From: Ryuthela nishihirai | Lineage: Eukaryota; Arthropoda; Arachnida; Araneae; Heptathelidae | DNA length: 64,000 nt | Reading direction: 5' to 3' | Assembly: GCA_038380435.1 (NCBI GenBank) | Contig: JAWZYU010000058.1 | Span: 992,001 to 1,056,000, forward strand | Program-made: the position numbers and the translations under genes | Notes under the pieces: generated by a model | The model's database searches: none | What the model was told of the DNA's origin: nothing | Seen by the model: the letters and a program-made list of their open reading frames with translations, nothing else | Shown here: positions 56,598-64,000 of the stretch, in pieces | How the letters are laid out: each line of letters opens with the position of its first letter | How positions within the stretch are numbered: the stretch's first letter is position 1

Positions 56598-57240
56598 CAA
56601 TAATTTTCGAGGCATAAATGGAGTCTATGATTGCAACGTTACCTTTAATTGAGTGGATTAGTTAGTACTAGATAACTGCGAATAGTTTAAGTTTTATGCT
56701 TCATTTTTGATTGAAAGTTACAGGAGTACGATATGAATGTAGTGGATTCAGTGAGAATATTTTGTAGAAATCGGATACGAGTCATTGAAAGAATGTTTTC
56801 ATTCTAGTTTGCTGGCAATTACAGACATAGCAAAGTTGTATAGTAATGGTAGTAATATAATATAGCATTGAGTGTTCTGTTGTTTTGGAGCAGCTTGATG
56901 TGGTAGTGATATATATGGAAAACTGTTGAACTGAATGAAGTTGATATGAACAACCACTATTTGAGTAAATGTAAAGAAATTTACTTTAGTCAATGGTTGT
57001 TTGAAGTGGTAGAAATCACGGGTACTGTGTGAGTGAGATAATATCTTCACTGTCTTAGTCTAATTACAGTTTTAAGAATGTAGTTGTAGAATGAAACAGT
57101 TTAGAGAGATCTAAAAAAAATTTGAATTTGTTGTAAATTGTATTTGTTTTTAAAGTTAATGATTAATTGAGTAATGTGCTATGGATTAATGAAGATGAAT
57201 GGGTAAGAGAACTTCTGAAATGAAGTATTAGTTTGTATGA
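56598..57240. other. AT-rich stretch, nothing recognised
   Basis: No features supported. Confidence 0.4.
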
Positions 57241-57450
57241 CATAATAAAATAAAAAATAAATGCCCCGTCAAGCAGCTGCTTGCGACAGAGGTGTGACAG
57301 GAGCCTATCAGTATATATGCCATAGTAGAAGGTCTGAGAGGATGGCAGGACCTCAGCAGAAAATCGACACAACAGCCATGCCTTACCCGGGGCTCGAACC
57401 TATGTCCCTTAGATCAGTAGCCCAGCGCGCTAACCACTCGGCCATGGGAC
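57241..57450 (-). mobile_element. SINE-B copy, near full length
   Basis: Reverse orientation. It shows an A/T-rich tail, AAGCAGCTGCTTGCGACAGA, GGATGGCAGGACCTCAGCAG, B box CCGGGGCTCGAACC and A box GCTAACCACTCGGCCATGGG. No clear TSD. Confidence 0.92.
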
Positions 57451-57808
57451 GGCAATAGCCTTATTAGGGCAACCATTAAAAAGAAAGTGAACCCACTTTG
57501 TCCTTTTCCACTGCATGTGTTTCGTTTCCGGTTCTCCTGCTACTCTCTCCCGCCTCCTTTTCAATTCCGCATCGCCTTTCCCCTTTGCCTGCCTTCTGCA
57601 TCGCCTTTTCTTTTTTCATTAGTGCCATGCACGATGCCACCGCGCCACGCACAAATTTCGTTGATATCGATTGCAGGCGTCGAAAATATGCTGCGGATGA
57701 CATTAGGATTCCTCGTAGAGTTGTATGTTAATAAATATGAAATATTTCTAATTAGCGATGGAATATTTTTGGATAGCCCGGTTTGTTTCGCTAAGAACCG
57801 GGATTGAC
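57451..57808. other. GC-richer segment, no recognised gene
   Basis: Overlapping frames occur on both strands. The minus frame at 57476-57703 is Lys/Glu/Ala-rich with no known domain. Confidence 0.35.
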
Positions 57809-58200
57809 AGATGGCAAACAGATTGCTTTAACAAATTATTTATGTCATAGTTTAATAAAATATGCATCAAATAAAGAAATAAAATATTATTTATCAAGCT
57901 TAAATTACATATTTTTATAAGATATCTATTAACAAAATTTAAAATGGCAATTTTTTTGTTTTTAAATCGTTTTCCTTTATCAGAGTAATGTTAACAAATT
58001 GGCAATACCTTATATAACTTGTAAGAAATGGCAAACAGATGGCTTTAACAAATTATTTATGTCATAGTTTAATAAAATATGCATCGAATAAAAAAAGAAA
58101 ATATTATGTATCAAGCTTAAATTACATATTTTTATAAGATATTTATTAACAAAAATTAAAATGGAGATTTTTATTTTTTTTTTAATCGTTTTCTTTTATT
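57809..58200. repeat. 217-bp tandem duplication
   Basis: Two units start at ATGGCAAACAGAT (57811 and 58028) and share TTATTTATGTCATAGTTTAA, ATCAAGCTTAAATTACATAT and TTTTTATAAGATAT. The second unit is shorter. Confidence 0.9.
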
Positions 58201-59588
58201 GTACTAAAAACGGATATATACGTTCTGGACACTGGAAGGGTTAATAAATCAGGTTTTTGTTTTAAAATTTCATAAAAATGTATACAATTCATATGAGTGT
58301 TGCATTTGGTATAAATGCATGCTATAAATGTTCCGATTTTTCATTTTATTTTTTCCCTTGTCCACATATTGTTCGCTAATCAAAATACTCGTTCAGTGAG
58401 GACATTAAATCAAGGGACACATAAGCTAAATTCAACGTTTTTTTAAAATGTTTTTAAAAGATTCCTGTTTATCGGTGAAATATTTAAAAAATTCAACCCA
58501 TCTACTGCGCGCCAATATTCAATTTACTATTTTAATTCACGAAAAGAAAGGGACAAATTCGCCATTTTAGAAAAAAAATAAATCTAAAAGACAGAGCAGC
58601 GAAATAAAGGACTGTCCAGTTAAATAAAGGACGTATGATCACCGTACATATTTAAAATATCCTTTTCCTACCTCCGTGACTTAAAAGACGGCTTATTTTT
58701 TTAACCACAACTAATCTTCGATTCCCTAGAAGAAAACGTGAAAAATATCGACGCTACTACGTACGTTTGACTTCAAAAGATTTCATTAACTGTATACTGT
58801 TTGAAAGTAATCGTAATAAACCTTTGCTCACGTCTGACAATAACATTGTTGATTTAACTGTTTTCCGACGTCGAAGGAAGTGACACCTCTCCATATCCGC
58901 AACAAAGTTCTATCTCTTTAAGCTTCCTTTCTCACCATTTCTCGTACCTGGCCGAAGCCAATTAGTGAATATTATATGGACGAATATTATCGAACATAAC
59001 GTAGCAGTGGGGATCGCCATCAAATAACCGAAGATAATCGAATAACGAAAGCTTTCCCTGCCTAGACTCGTTAAAATAAAAAAGATCCAACATGTACCGT
59101 GTAAGAGCTACGTATTGCCATAAATAAGCAAACTGAAATATGTGAGCGCCTTAATAATAAATTGGAGAAAACGCAGAGATGACGTCAGCAACGCGGTTTA
59201 GGTTACTTTCCAGCATAATTTCTATAATGTGAAGAGGAAAAGTATTTTCAGTGTCTCGTGAAAGCCATACAACGAAACTATATTGTGAAATCACAGTTTA
59301 TTATTCAATTCAATATTTTCTCCTGAGGTCACTCACAATCTGATGGACAAAATAAAAGGTGACATTGCCATAATACGTTAGTAGCAAAATATCTTATTCG
59401 ATATCATTTGCATTAGATATCTCTCACACCTGTACGACATACGTGTAATATCGAATATAAAAACGTTGGTTGCCGTTATATATAAATGATGAATGCTGGA
59501 ATATTTAACACGCGAAAAAAAATACGTTAAACGCAAAGTTGACATGACACTTCAAATCACGTTTAGATTTCAGTTTCAATAAAATAAA
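58201..59588. other. AT-rich stretch, nothing firm
   Basis: A 50-codon frame at about 58730-58886 begins RKREKYRRYYVRLTSKDF after a CCCTAG acceptor-like word and stops at TGA. It has no recognised family. ATGACGTCAGC occurs near 59178. Confidence 0.35.
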
Positions 59589-59780
59589 AATAAATACCCC
59601 CTCAAGCAGCTGCTTGCCACAGAGGTCTGACAGGAGCCTGTCGTATGCCGTTGTAGAAGGTCTGTGAGGATGGCAGGACCTCACCAGAAAAACGACACAA
59701 ATGCCATGCCTTTCCCGGGGCTCGAACCCAGGTCCCTTAGATTAGTAGCCAAGCTTGCTAACCACTCGGCCATGGGTTTT
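59589..59780 (-). mobile_element. SINE-B copy
   Basis: Reverse orientation with all SINE-B landmarks (AAGCAGCTGCTTGCCACAGA, CCCGGGGCTCGAACCCAGG, GCTAACCACTCGGCCATGGG). AATAAAATAA occurs on both sides (about 59579-59588 and 59786-59795) and may be a low-complexity TSD. Confidence 0.9.
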
Positions 59781-60420
59781 ACTCTTAATAAAATAATTAG
59801 TGTTTTGCACCGGATAATTATTTTCCATCTTTGCATTTGTAAAATTATCCTATCGTTCTTAACTCTAAAAACGCAAATAACGTAGTTCAAAAAACGCCAT
59901 TTCCATAGCTACAATTAGAAAGACCCTATTTCGTGTCAACACAAATATTTCGTAGTCAATTCCTATTTATAGAAAGATAATTGCAACTGTTTATTTCATC
60001 TCTCAATAAATAAGTTCCAAATTTTTAACGGTTCGTAAACGTATAAATGGTTAAGCTAAAAGCCCTTCCACATCGCAGTACATGACTAAAATCTCACCCA
60101 AAATATATTAAACAAAACAATGGTTACCTCCTCCGTGGATCGTACGAGGGTGAGAAAAAAACATCCTGTGGGACAACTCAAAAAAGCTTGCAATGCGAAA
60201 CTCAAAGTAGGCAACTTCCAACTTTTACTACGGCTTCACAATGTTTCGTCTATACTTCTCCGAAACATTAAATAACCATTTTTATTCTCTCTAGAAAAAT
60301 AAAACATAACATAAAAATAGACCAAAAATAGCAACATTATTATGATTAAGAAAAGCAGTTCTAAAACTTTAACTGCGTGTAATATATTATACAAAATCTG
60401 CTGGCAACACAAACGAAACA
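59781..60420. other. AT-rich stretch, nothing recognised
   Basis: No features supported. Confidence 0.4.
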
Positions 60421-60575
60421 ACTGCTGACGTCATCTCGGTGTTTTTCCTGCTTTATTATTAACCCGTATTCACATGGGAAAACTAATTTTAGGAATTGAC
60501 TTATTTCTCATGCCGCCATTTTTCTTTGTCACCACTCTATTTTAACTTCCACTTTTATACGAGATAAGTAACATT
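60421..60575 (+). repeat. CRE-bearing dispersed repeat, copy 2
   Basis: Partner of 16366-16525, with the same TGACGTCATC and GCCGCCATTTTT landmarks and the same spacing. Confidence 0.75.
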
Positions 60576-60802
60576 TATGTAATAAAAAATCTGTTTAAAT
60601 TAATAAAAATCAAATGAATACTTAAAGATTTTCATATCTATTTTTTCACATGCACTGTGTTTTTTTTAAAAGGTTTATTTTTTTTACACGGTTTTCTCGG
60701 GAACATATCTACCGTGTCAGAATTCGAAACAGAATTGGGTGCATTGAATTAGATTATTCCTATTGTTTATTAAGAAGGATTTATTTTTTTTAAAAGTTGA
60801 GT

Positions 60803-60990
60803 GGTTAGCGCGCTTGGCTACTGATCTAAGAGACCTGGGTTCGAGTCCCGGGTAAGGCGAGTCCCGGTTGTGTCGTTTTCCTGCTGAGGGTGTGCCATCC
60901 TCTCAGACCTACTATGGCATATAAACTGACAGGCTCCTGTCAGACCTCTGTTGTAAGCAGCTGCTTGAGGGGGTATTTATTTATTTATTA
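60803..60990 (+). mobile_element. SINE-B copy, 13-bp TSD
   Basis: Forward copy. It starts within the A box (GGTTAGCGCGCTTGGCTACT), with B box GGTTCGAGTCCCGGG, the palindrome AAGCAGCTGCTT and a TATTTATTTATTTATTA tail. TTAAAAGTTGAGT flanks it perfectly at 60790-60802 and 60991-61003. The start is slightly truncated, or the first bases overlap the TSD. Confidence 0.92.
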
Positions 60991-61171
60991 TTAAAAGTTG
61001 AGTAACATCCTGAAACAAATTATAGAGAATATAATAGCAGGAATGCGCTGTGATGCATACGAATAAACATCTTTGTAAGCTGGATGCTTTTAAATATAAA
61101 CAGAGTCAATTTGAATATCTGAGTGGAATTGCATAGAATAAAATGCATATGATATCATATAGCGCTCAGAG

Positions 61172-61515
61172 TTCGTTGTTTTACCTGTGATCGCCAATTT
61201 TTTTTTGTTCACAATGGGCTAAACGGCCGGGTCACGAGGACCCCGAAGGCTCAGAGAAGGTTGGGGGAGGGGCCTCACTGGGCAGCTGTTGATAGCCTCC
61301 CGTCAAAATCATGCAACGTGTTCTTTAACGTGCACAGGGTATGGCTTTCCCGCACACGGCTTAAGATCCCATCCGACGGACGGCGGCCTTTCCAAGATTA
61401 TCGGTTTCCCCTGCTGACCGTTAGCAGAACGAGCAGTTTTGCAGAGATGAACTCGAACCTGAGAACTGGAGATTACGAGCCTGGCGCGCTACCAACTGAG
61501 CCACCACGCCTCCGC
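61172..61515 (-). mobile_element. SINE-A copy, near full length with internal losses
   Basis: Reverse orientation. It runs from TTGTTTTACCTGTGATCG to the head GCGCGCTACCAACTGAGCCA. The middle around the second-strand CTGACCGT is intact, and small deletions occur on both sides of the B box. Confidence 0.9.
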
Positions 61516-61616
61516 AGAGTTTCTTTCCGTTAAGGAACTAATAACTGCTATGGTTTATCTTGATGTGCATTTTTTTTCTGGTTCGAGTAGCACCTGTGAC
61601 AGCGTCCAGACACACA

Positions 61617-61671
61617 GTTACGTATATATATATATACGTAATATATAATAATATATAACTATATATACGTC
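61617..61671. repeat. AT-rich simple repeat (TATA type)
   Basis: An alternating TA run with ACGTATATAT / ATATATACGT symmetry. Confidence 0.9.
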
Positions 61672-61739
61672 GTCGCGTAGTTACAATATCGGCTTTCTAA
61701 AACACCCCATCCTTATATCGGTTAGAAAGCCGAACACCG

Positions 61740-61960
61740 ATTGTTTTTGTAAAGGCCGTCGGTTGTGTTGTAAAGCCATGGTCCCTGTGTGTGTCCCCTG
61801 CACCTATTAAATAAGACGCTAGATGGCCATGACCTGAGGTTGTCATCTCTCTGTTAACAGATGTGGTGCAGTTGGTTCCTTCGTCGACTGCATGGAGTCC
61901 TTGTGGAGTGGCCATTTTGTACTATATGTGCGAAAAACTGCCGCTCATACGTAAAAGAAC
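61740..61960 (+). mobile_element. Old SINE-A copy, body and 3' end
   Basis: AAAGGCCGTCGGTTGTG, AAAGCCATGGTCCCTGTG, GATGGCCATGACCTGAGGTT and AAAAACTGCCGCTCATACGT follow the SINE-A order at higher divergence than the other copies. Confidence 0.7.
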
Positions 61961-62194
61961 CACTCATGCGAGGGAGGGAACAAATTTCGTTTTACACTCG
62001 TTAGGACCTTAAATCTTTCAATCACCTGTGAAACTTTTACCGAATTATAAAACAGCCTGAAATTATGAATAATTGAAATGCTCAAAACGTCAATATGTTA
62101 TAAGCAAGGTTACCTTTTTCAACATTAACCGTAAATGTTCATAATTTAGTATGTTATATACCTTTCCAACATATATTTTGTTGTACGTAGCTAT

Positions 62195-63673
62195 TTGTTG
62201 GGAAGAAACTAGGAATAAGCGTCATAGCTTATCTTATCCCACCTCATTGATATAAAGTGAGGATTATTAATTGTAGGTATAATTATTAAATATCCTGAAG
62301 AAATAATACTCACGTGAATCCGAAAAACGCTTGAAAGAGGCACTATGTTTAAAGAAATGCGTTTTATTTCTCTTCCACAATTCATAGTAATTTTCGTAAA
62401 CAAGATGTTGAAAAATACAAATGCGGAAGAGTAAACAAACACCTGTGTTCGCAATACGAAACACCAAAAATCACTTCCGGTGAGTGAGCAAACAGTGCTT
62501 TCTTCAACGTCACTCTGTCAGACGTCATGACCCTATTATTGCAAGGAAAAAAATTATAACGTCAGTTTATGAGTTTATATCAAGCGGCTATGTTGCTGCT
62601 ACGTTTGCCGCGTTAGCGTATGGATATGGCGAAGAATTGATATAATTTGAGTTTTTCTTTTTTGAGATTTTCGGAGCTTTCCGTACCCGGAACACATTAC
62701 AAGGTAATAAGCAACCATTGGCAAGTTCTATGCGATTAAAAAATACACACGGACTGTATTCCGTATGTCCTTCTCTAAACCACCATTCTGCTGCTCGAAA
62801 AAATATCAGGTGAATCAAGTTTAATAATATTCATAAAGTGTTTGTGGTTCGTTTAGAAATTCCTTCAGGTAAGTAACTTTGTAGTGAATAATTAATTTAC
62901 AGTAGAGGTAATCTAATTTTCCACTTTTTAGCGTGAGAGTTATGAAATTTCAACCGAGAACTACTATACAGCACATTATTCTGATTATGGGATATAAATT
63001 TTATAGTTAAACGCTATTTGTCGCTGTCGACCACTAACGACCCCTTTCATTTCGGCTCGGATTTTGTAAACCTCGCTCAGTAGAACTAATGGTTGTCCGA
63101 GGAAAAAAAATTCTTTGCTTAATTTTTGATTTCTTCATTTTTCTATTTGCCGTTACAGTATGCGTAGAAATAATTCTATATCGTAAATGATCAAACGGCA
63201 GTTATTTTATGTACAGGCTTTCAGATCTATTTGTCCATTATCGTGGACGAAGTTTGAAACCAACGTTTGATATTCGCAACAGATATATCGAGCTGATAGG
63301 GTGACGTAACGAGCCCAAGAAATGTCAACTTGGCGGTAAATATATAATTTACCCACTACACGGAAACGTATTGTTCAGAGCTAAGAAGAAGGTAATGTAC
63401 AGTACAGCGAAATGTATAATAGAAGCCTTAGATTAAACCACAGGGTTGTCCTTTGGGAACACAGGAAAAAGCGTTCTTTACCCTAAGGACAAAGTTGTCT
63501 ATGACATACGTAAGAGATTCACACCTAGCCTCGATCTACGAATTTGTCGTTGGACACCCCAGGTGTCCAACGACGTAGGTAAACATTTCGTAGGTAAACA
63601 TTCGTAGGTAAACATTTCGTAGGTAAACATTCGTAGGTAAACACGCGTGGACACATGTCCAACGCGTACTGTG
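62195..63673 (-). repeat. R1 long repeat, inverted copy
   Basis: The reverse complement matches 18735-20600 over its length, apart from the MITE at 19389-19548 and local gaps. On the minus strand a frame at 62588-62818 reads RAAEWWFREGHTEYSPCVFF, similar in the other copy only after one-base gaps, so past coding is possible but unproven. Confidence 0.8.
63546..63646. repeat. Perfect hairpin followed by 14/15-bp iterons
   Basis: GTCGTTGGACACC (63546-63558) and its exact complement (63562-63574) form a 13-bp stem with a 3-base loop. Directly after it, GTAGGTAAACATTTC and GTAGGTAAACATTC alternate from 63575 for five units. The forward R1 copy lacks the iterons. Confidence 0.9.
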
Positions 63674-64000
63674 AAAGCCACCTAGATACCGCCTGTCTGG
63701 ATAGCCTTCAACAAAAAGAGCGAAAATAAATATGTCTAAACAAGCAATTCCGTTCATTGGTTTAAGATAAGTTGAAGTTAATTTAATTTATTTTAATAAC
63801 ATTCAAAATAGTTTACTTATTAAAATTTTATTTAAATATTTCAGAATATTATAAAAATATTTGCCAAAATTAAAAAAAGAAATAACTACCAGTTAATATT
63901 TTAGGATTAGAAGTGTTTTCATTTACACACTTTGGTTTTGAAAGATATTATAGAAATTAGGGTGGCAACACTGGATATACACTTGTGACGTCACGTCCGT
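63674..64000. mobile_element. TIR element copy, cut by the window end
   Basis: Starts AAAGCCACCTAGATACCGCC, matching the left end at 27499 (AAAGCCACCTTGATACAACA). The AT-rich interior matches, in inverse orientation, the unit repeated at 17790-18700. The other end lies outside the window. Confidence 0.65.

Noticed and set aside
58730..58888. 50-codon RKREKYRRYYVRL frame as a Harbinger exon
   Set aside because: Only a few residues resemble the Harbinger basic start at 6000, and nothing downstream fits.
60803..60870. A working tRNA-Ser/Leu gene
   Set aside because: It is the SINE-B head, without a proper long variable arm or acceptor stem.

Overview
This window looks like gene-poor, AT-rich nuclear DNA from an animal, most likely an arthropod. 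I could not identify the species. There are no operons and no long intact reading frames. Instead there are two families of tRNA-derived SINEs, decayed LINEs and DNA transposons, minisatellites and inverted repeats. The arthropod guess rests on three things. One is a Tc1 element of a type I associate with arachnid and insect genomes. Another is a multicopy protein family common in arthropod assemblies (about 13.1-13.9 kb). The third is the SINE core GTGCACGTTAAAGAAC, which resembles arthropod SINE cores.

Layout. 1-9 kb: a SINE with a perfect 16-bp target-site duplication (TSD), a duplicated 82-bp block, a minus-strand THAP zinc-finger exon with a CRE site upstream, a PIF/Harbinger remnant, and possible LTR and mariner remnants. 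9.6-16.7 kb: a hAT MITE, a decayed protein of unknown function, a 5S rRNA pseudogene and SINE pieces. 17.7-20.6 kb: a long repeat (here R1) whose inverted partner runs off the window at 62.2-64 kb. 20.6-25.6 kb: a rearranged Jockey-clade LINE fragment, a degenerate tandem repeat, a hAT transposase pseudogene and a 73-bp-arm palindrome. 26.4-31 kb: three copies of a composite repeat (R2) that share a captured SINE; two carry a 380-bp DNA element in the SINE and one shows the empty site. 33.66-35.22 kb: a complete but broken Tc1 element with TA target duplications.

40-57 kb: a nested SINE pair, two dead RTE-like LINEs in the same orientation about 11 kb apart, a 2.1-kb minisatellite of 32-bp monomers in a roughly 96-bp higher-order pattern split by a SINE with a 13-bp TSD, a broken C2H2 zinc-finger terminal exon, a second degenerate tandem repeat and a 110-bp-arm inverted repeat. 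57-64 kb: more SINEs, a 217-bp tandem duplication, a CRE-bearing repeat that pairs with one at 16.4 kb, and the inverted R1 copy.

Most coding-like sequence belongs to mobile elements and is disrupted. Only the THAP exon and the zinc-finger exon resemble host genes, and both carry disruptions as read here. The transposon histories (nesting, TSDs, shared breakpoints, an empty site) are the best supported biology in the window. All comparisons were made by eye, so boundaries of old repeats are approximate by tens of bases.
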